In this document: positions 16,603 to 24,871 of the stretch, piece by piece
How positions within the stretch are numbered: the first letter of the stretch is position 1
How the letters are laid out: each line of letters begins with the position of its first letter
NCBI GenBank assembly: GCA_965198725.1
Contig: CBDAPX010000002.1
Span: 496,001-560,000 of the forward strand
Origin: CBDAPX01 sp965198725
Lineage (GTDB): Bacteria > Pseudomonadota > Alphaproteobacteria > Rhodobacterales > Rhodobacteraceae
Direction: 5' to 3'
DNA: 64,000 nt
Translations under genes and position numbers: made by a program
The notes under the pieces: generated by a model
Databases searched by the model: none
The model's input: the letters and a program-made list of their open reading frames with translations, nothing else
What the model was told of the DNA's origin: nothing

Positions 16603-17660
16603 GGTTCCAATCCCGGTGGCGGGGCGGCTCCCTCTGGGTAGAGGCCAAGCACTTTGAATAGCTGTCCCATTTCTTGGGGATGCGTCAAGCGCCGATGTGC
16701 GGCAATCAGCCGATCCAGTGCCTCGCCGCGCGCGCCGCGCGCCAATTGCTGGGCGCGCGATGAAATGCCCAGCCGTTCCAGAAACACACCTTGCGGGGTC
16801 AACCTGCTGTATCGACACGGCTGTGCCGCTTGCGCCAAGGCCTCGAAATCCACATGCGCTGTCAGGTCCGCCGTCCCCGGTGCCTCCAGCACATCGACCA
16901 TTTTGTGTTGCCGCACCGCTTGCAGCGTATCGCCCAAGGACCGCCAATCGCCATAATCTATGATCAGGGCTGCCCCGCCATGGGCCGCAATGCGGTGAGA
17001 TATGGCCGCGATGTAAGGCGCGGCTGTAGGGCAGAGTTCGACCACATCGCCCGCCTTTGTGTCCGTCAGTCGAGCGTCCAAGGCCGGTTGCGGCAGGGCA
17101 TCGCCCAAACCAAGAGCCAAAGCGCCGTCCTGCCAGCCGACCCGCCGCTCGCACCACAGGGTTTCGGTTCTTTGAAACTGGCGGATTGGCAGCGCGTCAA
17201 AAAACTCATTTGCGATCAGCAAAAGCGGCTGATCAGGCAGGGCGTTGATATCGTCGATCCAGATCGGGCTGACATCGCCCAACGCATGGGCTTGCAACTG
17301 CTTCAGGACCGGAGACGCCTCCAGCAACACAACGTCGGCAGACTCGATAAACCCCGGGACAGAGCGCGCGGCGCGAAGGATGTCAGACATCAGTGTCCCG
17401 CGACCGGGCCCGAGTTCGGCAAGGGTGAACGGCCCCGGCCGCCCCATATCCAACCAAGTTTGTGCCAGACACAGGCCGATCACTTCACCAAAAATCTGGC
17501 TGATCTCCGGCGCGGTGACAAAGTCGCCGTCGCGACCCAGCGGGTCGCGTGTGGCATAATAGCCAAAGCTGGGATGCCACAGACACTCTTGCATGTAATC
17601 GGCGACCGATATTGGCCCATCCGCCGCAATCCGTGCGGCCAGCGTCTCGGTCAGCGTCAC
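16599..17660 (-). CDS. MidA/NDUFAF7-like SAM-dependent methyltransferase
   Basis: A 353-residue protein of the MidA/NDUFAF7 family (DUF185). The eukaryotic member dimethylates an arginine of a complex I subunit; bacterial function is less clear. Motifs are PISVADYMQECLWHPSFGYY, GRDGDFVTAPEISQIFGE, the SAM-binding LAELGPGRGTLMSD, IANEFFDALPIRQF and ALIIDYGD. The frame is open upstream, but GTG 17660 overlaps the lgt stop (GTGA) and gives MTLTETLAARI, the usual N terminus. Middle gene of a tightly overlapping lgt-midA-pgeF operon, an order seen widely in Rhodobacterales. Confidence 0.93.
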   Translation of the reverse strand: MTLTETLAARIAADGPISVADYMQECLWHPSFGYYATRDPLGRDGDFVTAPEISQIFGEVIGLCLAQTWLDMGRPGPFTLAELGPGRGTLMSDILRAARSVPGFIESADVVLLEASPVLKQLQAHALGDVSPIWIDDINALPDQPLLLIANEFFDALPIRQFQRTETLWCERRVGWQDGALALGLGDALPQPALDARLTDTKAGDVVELCPTAAPYIAAISHRIAAHGGAALIIDYGDWRSLGDTLQAVRQHKMVDVLEAPGTADLTAHVDFEALAQAAQPCRYSRLTPQGVFLERLGISSRAQQLARGARGEALDRLIAAHRRLTHPQEMGQLFKVLGLYPEGAAPPPGLEP

Positions 17661-18547
17661 AGCTGTACCCTGTGACGCGCCCGCAGGATCAGCCAAAGTC
17701 CCAAGGCGATCATGGGCAAAGACAAAAGCTGACCCATTGTGAGCCCGACGCCATTCAGGTGGACTGCCAAGCCCAGCGGGTTGCCCGGCGATATGAATTG
17801 CGGGTCGGGTTGGCGGGCAAACTCCACAACGAAACGCGCGATCCCGTATCCTGCAAAGAATGTCCCGCACACAAGGCCCGGACGTTTCAGCGCCCCACGG
17901 CGATAGACCAACCAAAGCAATAGAAGGCCCAGCACAAGACCTTCGAGCAGGGCCTCATACAGCTGGGATGGGTGGCGGGCACAGGCACCCACGACGTCCG
18001 GACAAAACTGCGCGGCCTCACCGGGAAACACAACGCCCCATGGCAGGTCCGTCGGACGCCCCCAAAGCTCGGCATTGATAAAGTTGGACAGCCGCCCCAA
18101 CAGCAGACCCGGCGGGATTGTGTGCGCGATAAGGTCGGCGGCGGACATCGGTGGTATGTTGTGGCGCCTGGTGTAAATCCAAGACGCGACAACAACCCCC
18201 AAGAGCCCGCCATGAAATGCCATGCCGCCATTCCAGACCTGCAGGATTTGCGCAGGGTTCTGAAGGTAATAGCCGGGCTGATAAAACAGCACGAAGCCCA
18301 GACGCCCGCCGACGATCACGCCCAATATGATCCAGGTCAGCAAATCTTCGATCTTCGGCGGCGTCATCGGGGCCTGACCGGCGGGCCATAGATGCGACCG
18401 CTTCACCGCCGCGACACCCATCCGCCAGGCAATCACAATACCCGCGATATAGGCCAGCGCGTACCAGCGCAGCGCAAATTCAATCCCGAACAACGAGACA
18501 GAGAACAACTCGGGCGACAGATCGGGAAAAGGGATAACAGCCTGCAT
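17657..18547 (-). CDS. lgt: Prolipoprotein diacylglyceryl transferase
   Basis: Integral inner-membrane enzyme that moves diacylglycerol from phosphatidylglycerol to the lipobox Cys of prelipoproteins, the first step of lipoprotein maturation. Motifs include RWYALAYIAGIVIAWRM, GGRLGFVLFYQPGYY with the family Arg, VWNGGMAFHGGLLGVV with the essential His, GRLSNFINAELWGRPTDLPW (the Lgt signature) and HPSQLYEALLEG. Start ATG 18547 gives 296 residues. Several lipobox proteins in this window (44129-44842, 27612-27701) are predicted substrates. First gene of the lgt-midA-pgeF operon and divergent from ubiK, 94 bases away. Confidence 0.98.
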   Translation of the reverse strand: MQAVIPFPDLSPELFSVSLFGIEFALRWYALAYIAGIVIAWRMGVAAVKRSHLWPAGQAPMTPPKIEDLLTWIILGVIVGGRLGFVLFYQPGYYLQNPAQILQVWNGGMAFHGGLLGVVVASWIYTRRHNIPPMSAADLIAHTIPPGLLLGRLSNFINAELWGRPTDLPWGVVFPGEAAQFCPDVVGACARHPSQLYEALLEGLVLGLLLLWLVYRRGALKRPGLVCGTFFAGYGIARFVVEFARQPDPQFISPGNPLGLAVHLNGVGLTMGQLLSLPMIALGLWLILRARHRVQL

Positions 18548-18641
18548 ATGCGTCTCAATGCCTCTGTGCTCGTGGCACGTCAACCTTGTCGGCGCGCCTT
18601 ATCTCGCCCATATAAGAGCCAACCGCAGACGGAGAAAACAC

Positions 18642-18887
18642 ATGCAAACCCGTAACAAGCTGATGGACGATATTTCACAGTTGATGACCAACACCATGGG
18701 CGTTGCCCAAGGCGCACGGGAAGAGGCGGAAACCGCCATGAAATCGATGCTGGACCGCTGGTTGGCGGATCGGGATTTTGTCACACGTGAAGAATTCGAC
18801 GCCGTGCGGGCGATGGCCCAGAAAGCGCGCGAGGAAAACGCAGCCCTCGAGGCGCGGATCGCCGCGCTTGAGGCCGCCAAGGATTAA
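18642..18887 (+). CDS. UbiK/BMFP-type ubiquinone biosynthesis accessory factor
   Basis: An 81-residue protein: a membrane-fusogenic N-terminal helix (MQTRNKLMDDISQLM) and a C-terminal coiled coil (FDAVRAMAQKAREENAALEA). This is the BMFP/YqiC layout; the protein trimerises and helps assemble the Ubi complex in aerobic ubiquinone synthesis. ATG 18642 with GGAGA 6 bases upstream is chosen over in-frame upstream codons. Divergent from lgt and followed by a 469-base non-coding stretch. Confidence 0.88.
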   Translation: MQTRNKLMDDISQLMTNTMGVAQGAREEAETAMKSMLDRWLADRDFVTREEFDAVRAMAQKAREENAALEARIAALEAAKD

Positions 18888-19356
18888 GCTTCAAACCGCG
18901 CCCTTTCAAACGGGATGTCAGGGCACCCACAGGTGTCGTGCATATTCAAGACATTCATTAGCTCTCAAATCGCAGAACGCCGAATTTATGGATCGGCACA
19001 TGCAGCCTGTTTTTCGCGCGAACAACCCGGCTTCTTTCTTGTTAAAATACCCACGGGGTGAATGACGGCGAAAGCCGTCAGAGGGGGCGTGCCCCCTCAA
19101 CCCCATCGCCGAAATACCCAAACGGCACCGGTTCATCCCGCATCCCAGCCCGTGTAAAAGCCCGACGACACTTCGGCGCTTAATTTGTGCAATCCACAAC
19201 TTATTGCGGTTATCCCCAACAAAAGGCTTGCCAGACGCAATTGGACACAGCACCATATGTGGTATGGGCACGGGGGATCGCCCCGGTCTATTGAGCAAAA
19301 AGCTAGCGCTAGGGCGCTGCCATGCCCCGGCCGCTAGGGATCAGAGAGGTGGCAAA
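18888..19356. other. Non-coding stretch between ubiK and ybjN
   Basis: No frame here has coding character. It holds the two hairpins described separately (19031-19098). Near 19185-19215 it has an AT-rich part with TCCACAAC and TTATCCCC, faintly like DnaA boxes. Just before ybjN it has a GCTAGCGCTAGGGCGC segment. The promoter of ybjN is presumably here. Confidence 0.4.
19031..19098. repeat. REP-like intergenic element with two hairpins, copy 1
   Basis: TTCTTTCTTGTTAAAATACC and CGGGGTG lead into GACGGC-GAAA-GCCGTC (19064-19079, perfect stem with a GNRA loop) and GAGGGGGC-GT-GCCCCCTC (19081-19098, 8-base stem). Its head and second hairpin resemble the element at 63128-63171, so this is probably a dispersed intergenic repeat. 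Confidence 0.55.
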
Positions 19357-19857
19357 ATGGCCCTTTCCGAGCAGTATCTCGAAGAAGACCTTCACCCTAT
19401 CGACATCGTCGAGAACATGGCCGAACATCACGAATGGGATTTCGACCGGATCGGTGACGATCAAATTGCGATGGCGATTGAGGCGCAATGGCGCACCTAT
19501 TCGATCACGTTGGCGTGGTCCGGATATGACGAAACCCTGCGCATGGTCTGCACGTTCGAGATGGACCCACCAGAGGATCAACTGACCCGACTCTACGAGT
19601 TGATCAACCTGATGAATGACCAGTGCTGGGCGGGCGCATTCACCTACTGGCCACAACAGAAATTGATGGTCTATCGCTACGGTCTCGTGCTGAGCGGCGG
19701 GCATCTCGCCAGCCCGGATCAGATCAACACGATGATCAATGCCGCCGTTTTGAGCGCGGAACGCTGTTACCCGGCAATCCAGCTTTTGGTCTGGGGTGAT
19801 CGTACGCCCGAAGAGGCGATGCAGGTCGCCATTGCAGAGGCTTACGGCCGCGCGTAA
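19357..19857 (+). CDS. YbjN domain-containing protein
   Basis: A 166-residue soluble protein matching the YbjN/DUF1790-type sensory-transduction fold (type III secretion chaperone-like): DLHPIDIVENMAEHHEWDFD at the start, then IEAQWRTYSITLAWSGYDET, LYELINLMNDQCWAGAF and YRYGLVLSGGH. Function in bacteria is not settled; E. coli YbjN affects motility and stress responses. ATG 19357, preceded by AGAGAGGTGG, is preferred to upstream in-frame codons. It is 37 bases before proC, so the two are likely transcribed together. Confidence 0.85.
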   Translation: MALSEQYLEEDLHPIDIVENMAEHHEWDFDRIGDDQIAMAIEAQWRTYSITLAWSGYDETLRMVCTFEMDPPEDQLTRLYELINLMNDQCWAGAFTYWPQQKLMVYRYGLVLSGGHLASPDQINTMINAAVLSAERCYPAIQLLVWGDRTPEEAMQVAIAEAYGRA

Positions 19858-19894
19858 CACTGCGCCCTGAACCAATCAGGGGAGGGGCGCACCC

Positions 19895-20716
19895 ATGACA
19901 TATGACGACATTTCGGGCCGCGGTCTGGTCCTTCTGGGCTGCGGCAAAATGGGCTCTGCGATGCTGGCCGGGTGGCTGCATGGCGGGCTTGACCCAGCCT
20001 CTGTCTATATCCTCGACCCATACCCGTCCGATTGGCTGAAAGAAACCGGCGTGCATATCAACACTGATCTGCCGCCTGATCCCGCCATCGTTCTGATTGC
20101 CGTTAAACCCCAGATGATGACCGACGCCCTGCCACGCCTTGCCCCCTTGGGCAACGGAAATACACTTTTTGTATCGGTGGCCGCCGGTACGCCGATCGGC
20201 GCGTTTGAGGCGATGCTGGGCGATCAAACCCCGATCGTGCGCGCCATGCCCAACACGCCTGCGGCCATTGGCAAGGGGATCACGGCGCTGGTTGGAAATG
20301 GTATGGTGTCCGGCGATCAACTGGATATGGCGGACGCGCTTTTGCAGGCGATTGGTCAGACGGTCCGGCTGGAAGCCGAAGATCAGATCGATGCGGTCAC
20401 GGGCGTCAGCGGGTCCGGGCCTGCTTATGTCTTTCATCTCATCGAAACACTTGCCGCGGCGGGTGAGGCACAAGGGCTGGCGCCTGACCTCTCACTGCGA
20501 CTGGCCCGCGCGACAGTGGCCGGGGCAGGGGCACTGGCCGAAGCGGCCCCGGAAACCCCGGCGCAGCTGCGCGTTAACGTCACCAGCCCAAACGGGACAA
20601 CCCAGGCTGCACTTGAGGTTCTGATGGATGCCGAAACCGGGTTTCCCGATCTTTTGAACCGCGCTGTCGCTGCCGCAACCAACCGGTCAAAGGAGCTGGC
20701 CCGTGGATCAAATTGA
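19895..20716 (+). CDS. proC: Pyrroline-5-carboxylate reductase
   Basis: Last enzyme of proline synthesis: NAD(P)H-dependent reduction of pyrroline-5-carboxylate, 273 residues. The Rossmann motif is LLGCGKMGSAMLAGWL. The substrate-side signature regions VRAMPNTPAAIGKGITAL and VTGVSGSGPAYVFHLIE are intact, as is the C-terminal region RVNVTSPNGTTQAALE with the family TSPGGTT-like loop (here SPNGTT). GGGGAGG lies before ATG 19895. The end overlaps the csaA start by 14 bases. Confidence 0.97.
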   Translation: MTYDDISGRGLVLLGCGKMGSAMLAGWLHGGLDPASVYILDPYPSDWLKETGVHINTDLPPDPAIVLIAVKPQMMTDALPRLAPLGNGNTLFVSVAAGTPIGAFEAMLGDQTPIVRAMPNTPAAIGKGITALVGNGMVSGDQLDMADALLQAIGQTVRLEAEDQIDAVTGVSGSGPAYVFHLIETLAAAGEAQGLAPDLSLRLARATVAGAGALAEAAPETPAQLRVNVTSPNGTTQAALEVLMDAETGFPDLLNRAVAAATNRSKELARGSN

Positions 20717-21041
20717 TTTTGACGCCTTTCTGAAGGTCGACATTCGCGTCGGAACCGTCATCCGCGCCGAACCGTTTCCCGAAGCGCGTAAGCCTGCGAT
20801 CAAACTCTGGATCGATTTCGGCCCCGAGATCGGCGAAAAGAAATCTTCGGCCCAGATCACGGTGCATTACGAGCCAGAGGCTCTGATCGGCAAACAGGTC
20901 ATGGCGGTTGTAAATTTCCCGCCGCGCCAGATCGGGCCGATGCGGTCAGAGGTTCTGGTCCTTGGCCTGCCGGATGAAACTGGTGCGATTGTTCTGATCG
21001 GCCCGGATCAGGATGTCCCGTCTGGCGGGCGGATGCATTGA
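20703..21041 (+). CDS. CsaA-like tRNA-binding protein
   Basis: A 112-residue OB-fold protein of the CsaA/tRNA-binding-domain family: FDAFLKVDIRVGTVIRAEPF, ARKPAIKLWIDFG, KKSSAQITVHYEPEALIGKQ and VNFPPRQIGPMRSEVLVLG. CsaA was described as a secretion-related chaperone in Bacillus and also binds tRNA. GTG 20703 is the start, inside the proC 3' end. The stop forms TGATG with the next gene, so proC, csaA and the dehydrogenase are coupled. Confidence 0.88.
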   Translation: MDQIDFDAFLKVDIRVGTVIRAEPFPEARKPAIKLWIDFGPEIGEKKSSAQITVHYEPEALIGKQVMAVVNFPPRQIGPMRSEVLVLGLPDETGAIVLIGPDQDVPSGGRMH

Positions 21042-21991
21042 TGCGGCTGCTGTTGGCCCGCCCGTTACCGCAACCTGTCATGGACCGCGCGATGGCGCGC
21101 CATGATACGGTCTGCCGCACAGAAACCCTGCCGATGTCGCGCGACGAAATGACAGCTGCGCTAAGGGAATTTGACATGGTCGTGCCGACCTTGGGCGATC
21201 AGTTCTCGGCAGATGTTTTTGCCGAAACGCCCGCGCCACGCTGCCGGCTTTTGGCGAATTTCGGGGTGGGCTTTAACCACATCGATGTTGCGGCCGCGCG
21301 CGCGGCCGGGGTCACCGTGACCAACACGCCCGGGGCGGTCACGGATGCGACGGCGGATATCGCGATGACGTTGATCCTGATGTCGGCCCGCCGCGCTGGT
21401 GAGGGCGAGCGGATGCTGCGCGCGGGCGCTTGGCCCGGATGGCATCCCACGCAGCTTTTGGGTCTGCACGTTTCCGGAAAATCCGTTGGGATCGTTGGGA
21501 TGGGACGGATCGGTCAGGCGATTGCCCGACGGTGCCATTTCGGGTTTGGCATGGATGTGCATTATCACGGCCGCAGCGCCAAAGACTTGGAGTTTCCCGC
21601 AAAGCTGGCCAGCTCTTTACAGGAACTCGCAGCCAAAGTGGATGTGCTTATGCTCAGCGTGCCGGGCAGCGCAGAAACCCACCATCTTGTAAGTGCGGAT
21701 GTCCTTCAGGCGATGCAGCCTCATGCGCATCTGATCAATATTTCCCGCGATGACGTAATCGACGAAGCTGCTCTGATCGCAGCTCTCTCGGCGCGGCAGA
21801 TCGCCGGTGCCGGTCTCGACGTCTACGAATTTGAACCCAACGTGCCCGAGACCTTGATCAAAATGGAAAACGTCACGCTGCTGCCACATCTGGGCACGGC
21901 GGCGCTCGACGTGCGGACCTCTATGGGGATGATGGCGCTTGATAACGTGGATGCTTTTGCAGAGGGCAAGACGCCGCCGAACCTTGTGTAA
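21041..21991 (+). CDS. D-isomer 2-hydroxyacid dehydrogenase (glyoxylate/hydroxypyruvate reductase-like)
   Basis: A 316-residue NAD(P)-dependent dehydrogenase. Motifs in order: ANFGVGFNHIDVAAARAAGV, NTPGAVTDATADIAM, the cofactor site VGIVGMGRIGQAIARR, catalytic Arg in INISRDDVIDEAALIAAL, Glu in GLDVYEFEP, and His in LLPHLGTAALDVR. The closest known activities are glyoxylate or hydroxypyruvate reduction and D-glycerate oxidation. ATG 21041 (TGATG overlap with csaA) is used rather than TTG 21038. Third gene of the proC operon, convergent with tdk. Confidence 0.88.
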   Translation: MRLLLARPLPQPVMDRAMARHDTVCRTETLPMSRDEMTAALREFDMVVPTLGDQFSADVFAETPAPRCRLLANFGVGFNHIDVAAARAAGVTVTNTPGAVTDATADIAMTLILMSARRAGEGERMLRAGAWPGWHPTQLLGLHVSGKSVGIVGMGRIGQAIARRCHFGFGMDVHYHGRSAKDLEFPAKLASSLQELAAKVDVLMLSVPGSAETHHLVSADVLQAMQPHAHLINISRDDVIDEAALIAALSARQIAGAGLDVYEFEPNVPETLIKMENVTLLPHLGTAALDVRTSMGMMALDNVDAFAEGKTPPNLV

Positions 21992-21996
21992 ACCAG

Positions 21997-22016
21997 CCGC
22001 GCATCCCTTTGCGCGG
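21997..22016. terminator. Short GC hairpin between convergent genes
   Basis: CCGCGC and GCGCGG pair around an 8-base loop, between the stops of the hydroxyacid dehydrogenase and tdk. There is no strong U-tract on either strand, so this is a weak candidate. Confidence 0.35.
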
Positions 22017-22019
22017 GCC

Positions 22020-22622
22020 TTACGCGCGAGCGTCGTCGGCCTTTGGGTCACCAATTGCCTCACGATAGTGGCGTCGGCATAGCGAAACGTAGGTTTCATT
22101 GCCGCCGATCTGCACCTGATCGCCGTCGGTCAGAACATTCCCATCCTGATCCTTGCGGACAACCATGGTCGCCTTGCGCCCGCAATGACAGATCGTCCGA
22201 ACCTCACGAATTTCATCCGCCCATGCCAACAGCGCCGCTGAACCCGGAAAAAGCTTCCCCATGAAATCAACACGCAACCCGTAACACAGAACGGGAACCT
22301 TCAGATCGTCAACGGCCCTGGCCAACTGCCAGACCTGCTCTTCTTCCAAAAATTGTGCTTCATCGACAAAAACACAGGCAATCGGACCTTGGTCCAGCCG
22401 TGCCTGTATCAATCGCAGCACGTCCTGACCGGGGGCAAAGGTATCGGCCTCGGCACCGATACCGACCCGGGACGCAATTCGGCCTGTTCCGGCACGACCG
22501 TCCACTTCTGCCGTCAAAAGATACGTTTCCATACCTTGTTCGCGATAGTTGTGCGACGCCTGCAGCAAAACAGTGGATTTGCCAGCGTTCATCGTGGAAT
22601 AGTTGAAAAAAAGCTTCGCCAT
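22020..22622 (-). CDS. tdk: Thymidine kinase
   Basis: A type II (TK1-like) enzyme of 200 residues that phosphorylates thymidine with ATP in the salvage pathway. The P-loop is YSTMNAGKSTVLLQASHNY, the Walker B-like DEAQF is in CVFVDEAQFLEEEQVW, and the zinc ribbon is formed by ICHCGRKATMV and the C-terminal SLCRRHYRE. Substrate-loop residues are in IGGNETYVSL. It stands alone on the minus strand with a 356-base non-coding gap upstream. Confidence 0.97.
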   Translation of the reverse strand: MAKLFFNYSTMNAGKSTVLLQASHNYREQGMETYLLTAEVDGRAGTGRIASRVGIGAEADTFAPGQDVLRLIQARLDQGPIACVFVDEAQFLEEEQVWQLARAVDDLKVPVLCYGLRVDFMGKLFPGSAALLAWADEIREVRTICHCGRKATMVVRKDQDGNVLTDGDQVQIGGNETYVSLCRRHYREAIGDPKADDARA

Positions 22623-22978
22623 GGTGCTGGTCTAATCCCAGCGTCTAAGCATCGCAACACGATCGGATCGAATAAATATGCGCGCGGTTCAGTTCGACCA
22701 ATGATGCCTTTCGGCACCTGGGGATTGAAGACGAACCTTACCGCGCGCCGAGCCGCAGGAACCAGAATCCTTTATGGGGAGAACTCTGGTGTTCGCGAAA
22801 CGACCCGTTTGAAAAGGATCAGTGCCGTGACACCGATCAGCTGAAATGTCTCGGAAAACCGAGAGGATAGCCAAAATATGACAAATCGACTAAGACAAAT
22901 TCACGGGGAAAAAAGTTGGGCGGTTCCCAGATGGGGCTGGGGGCCGGGGTTCAAGAATAACGAAGCGAGAAAAACTCT
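22623..22978. other. Non-coding stretch upstream of tdk and the small regulator-like gene
   Basis: Must hold the promoters of tdk (minus) and of the gene at 22979 (plus). Possible short frames lack ribosome sites and coding character. A G-rich run (GGGGCTGGGGGCCGGGG) lies at 22933-22949. No RNA gene or clear operator was recognised. Confidence 0.4.
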
Positions 22979-23437
22979 ATGGCCGGAATAGGCAGCTACC
23001 TCAAAAAACACACCGAAGCGCTTGTAAAATACGTTGGCATCGAAGCGGCATGCAGCTTGACTGGAAAGTCAAAGGCGACGCTGGGGCGATACTATTCTGA
23101 CAATGAAGAGCATGCCGAGCGGTTTATACCCGTCGACGCCGTGGCACGGCTTGAAGAGGCGGCGTCCTATCCACATGTGACCAGCGCATTGGCAGAGCTG
23201 CGCAACATCACCCTGTCACACAGCACCAGCAACGAAACAGAGGCAAGATCCGGTGGGGTCAACTCGGACGTGGTCGCGCTCAGTCACCGATTTGCAACGC
23301 TGATGGGCGAATATCAACAAGCCATGGCGGACGGCATTATCACGGTAAATGAAGCCAAGCGGCTCTTGCGCGAAACCGTTCTGCTTCAACAGGTGCTGAT
23401 CGACATGAAGCTGCACCTGGAAGAAGAAAGCACCTGA
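22979..23437 (+). CDS. Possible phage CII-like regulator
   Basis: A 152-residue soluble protein. The N-terminal half contains a possible helix-turn-helix, VKYVGIEAACSLTGKSKATL, and then RYYSDNEEHAERFIPVDAVA. This resembles phage regulatory CII (CP76) proteins, in which a short DNA-binding domain is followed by VARLE. The C-terminal half is a long helical segment (ALSHRFATLMGEYQQAMADG, then VNEAKRLLRETV). The family assignment is tentative. No other phage gene is nearby, so it may be a domesticated regulator. The start ATG 22979 has only a weak site (GCGAGAAAAACTCT). A strong hairpin follows the stop. Confidence 0.6.
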   Translation: MAGIGSYLKKHTEALVKYVGIEAACSLTGKSKATLGRYYSDNEEHAERFIPVDAVARLEEAASYPHVTSALAELRNITLSHSTSNETEARSGGVNSDVVALSHRFATLMGEYQQAMADGIITVNEAKRLLRETVLLQQVLIDMKLHLEEEST

Positions 23438-23446
23438 GATTTGACA

Positions 23447-23465
23447 GGGGCCGATCATCGGCCCC
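23447..23465. terminator. Bidirectional hairpin after the CII-like gene
   Basis: GGGGCCGA-TCA-TCGGCCCC is a perfect 8-base stem lying between the stop at 23437 and the convergent FabH-like stop at 23482. A second G/C stem and GGTTTTT follow on the plus side. Placement suits a shared terminator. Confidence 0.65.
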
Positions 23466-23481
23466 TTGGCATGGCCGGTTT

Positions 23482-24609
23482 TTAACCGTGACGCTGGATC
23501 AAAACGGCTCCAACCGAATAGCCAGCGCCAAACGAGCAGATCAGCCCGATATCACCATCGGTCAAATCGTCCGAGTATTTCGAAAAGGCGATCATCGAAC
23601 CGGCCGAGGACGTGTTTGCATAATCCTGCAGAATATTCGGTTGCTCTTCTTTTTCGGGTGTCCGGCCCAGAACTTTTTTACCAATGAAGTCATTCATCGA
23701 CTTGTTGGCCTGATGCAGCCAAAGCCGTTTCAGATCGTCACTGACAACGCCTTCATCCGACATGTGTTCCAGAATGTGCTGGCTGACCATTGGCACGACT
23801 TCTTTGAACACCTTGCGCCCGTTTTGCATGAATTGCATGTCGCGGCGGTCGACAACACCATCGGGCCTGGAACGGCGCAAGAAGCCGTTATTGTTCCGGA
23901 TATTGTTTGAAAACACGGTCGCGCAACGGGTTGAGCGAATTTCAAAATGCGGGCCGGTTGCGTTTTCGATGCGTTCGATCACCGCCGCCGTGGCGACATC
24001 ACCAAAGATAAAGTGACAATCCCGGTCGCGCCATTCCAGGTGTCCCGAACAAATCTCGGGGTTCACAACGAGCGCAGACCGGATAGATCCCGACCGCACC
24101 ATGTCGGCCGCGGCCTGAAGACCAAACGTGGCAGAGCTGCAGGCAACGTTCATGTCAAAGGCAAAACCTTTGATGCCCAATATCTCTTGGATTTCGATGG
24201 CAATCGCGGGGTAGGCGCGTTCATGGTTTGAGGCCGCACAGATCACCGCGTCGATATCGGCCGGTGATTTGCCTGCTTGCGCCAGTGCTTTGTTCGCGGC
24301 ATCCACGGCCATTTCTGCCATCACACCCGGTTCATCATCGGACCGTTGGCGCAAAAGCGGATGCATCACGTCCGGGTTCAGAACACCTTCTTTATCCAGA
24401 ACGTGGCGTTGTTCGATCCCAGAGGCTTTCACGATAAACTCTTCGCTGGAATGCGCCTTTGCCTCGATGTCGCCTGCGGCAATTGCGTCCGCATTCTCGG
24501 CGTTGAACTTATCGGCGTAGGCGTTGAACGCTGCGACCAGTTCTGCATTTGTGATTGTCAATTCCGGGGTGAAAACCCCTGTGCCTGTAATGGCCGGCGT
24601 ATAGCTCAC
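23482..24609 (-). CDS. Beta-ketoacyl-ACP synthase III-like enzyme
   Basis: A 375-residue thiolase-fold condensing enzyme. The catalytic triad is visible: Cys in NVACSSATFGLQAAADM, His in LKRLWLHQANKSMNDFIG, and Asn in YANTSSAGSMIAFSKY. It is longer than E. coli FabH (317) and has an insertion after the start (SEEFIVKASGIEQRHVLD), as in the FabH-like enzymes that use medium-chain acyl-CoA. It probably condenses an acyl-CoA with malonyl-ACP; precise substrate is inference. GTG 24609 with AAGGAT upstream is chosen over the longer frame. It is not next to other fatty-acid genes. Confidence 0.85.
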   Translation of the reverse strand: MSYTPAITGTGVFTPELTITNAELVAAFNAYADKFNAENADAIAAGDIEAKAHSSEEFIVKASGIEQRHVLDKEGVLNPDVMHPLLRQRSDDEPGVMAEMAVDAANKALAQAGKSPADIDAVICAASNHERAYPAIAIEIQEILGIKGFAFDMNVACSSATFGLQAAADMVRSGSIRSALVVNPEICSGHLEWRDRDCHFIFGDVATAAVIERIENATGPHFEIRSTRCATVFSNNIRNNNGFLRRSRPDGVVDRRDMQFMQNGRKVFKEVVPMVSQHILEHMSDEGVVSDDLKRLWLHQANKSMNDFIGKKVLGRTPEKEEQPNILQDYANTSSAGSMIAFSKYSDDLTDGDIGLICSFGAGYSVGAVLIQRHG

Positions 24610-24871
24610 GTGCTTTATCCTTGCGCGATTTGCGCGATTTGCGCGAAATTGTCGCTTACAACGAAAGGGGGCAAGGGTGGTCAGCGGCTTCTTTGCGCGG
24701 GGTTTTGTCCAAGACAATCACAAAGTGCGGCGAAACCCGGCGCTGCTTTTCAAGGCTCGGTTTTTTTCGGCGTTTGATTTGATTGTGATCTGCCGAGGAT
24801 ATTGCGCGGTCAAACATCGACATTAAGCTGTCGGTGATTTGATTTTGTGACGCGTATTCGGGGAGGTTTTG

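Noticed and set aside
19185..19215. TCCACAAC and TTATCCCC, possible DnaA boxes
   Set aside because: Only imperfect matches, too few, and no replication gene nearby, so an origin is not supported.
22689..22874. 61-codon minus-strand frame upstream of the CII-like gene
   Set aside because: No ribosome site and atypical composition; the region is better seen as promoter DNA.
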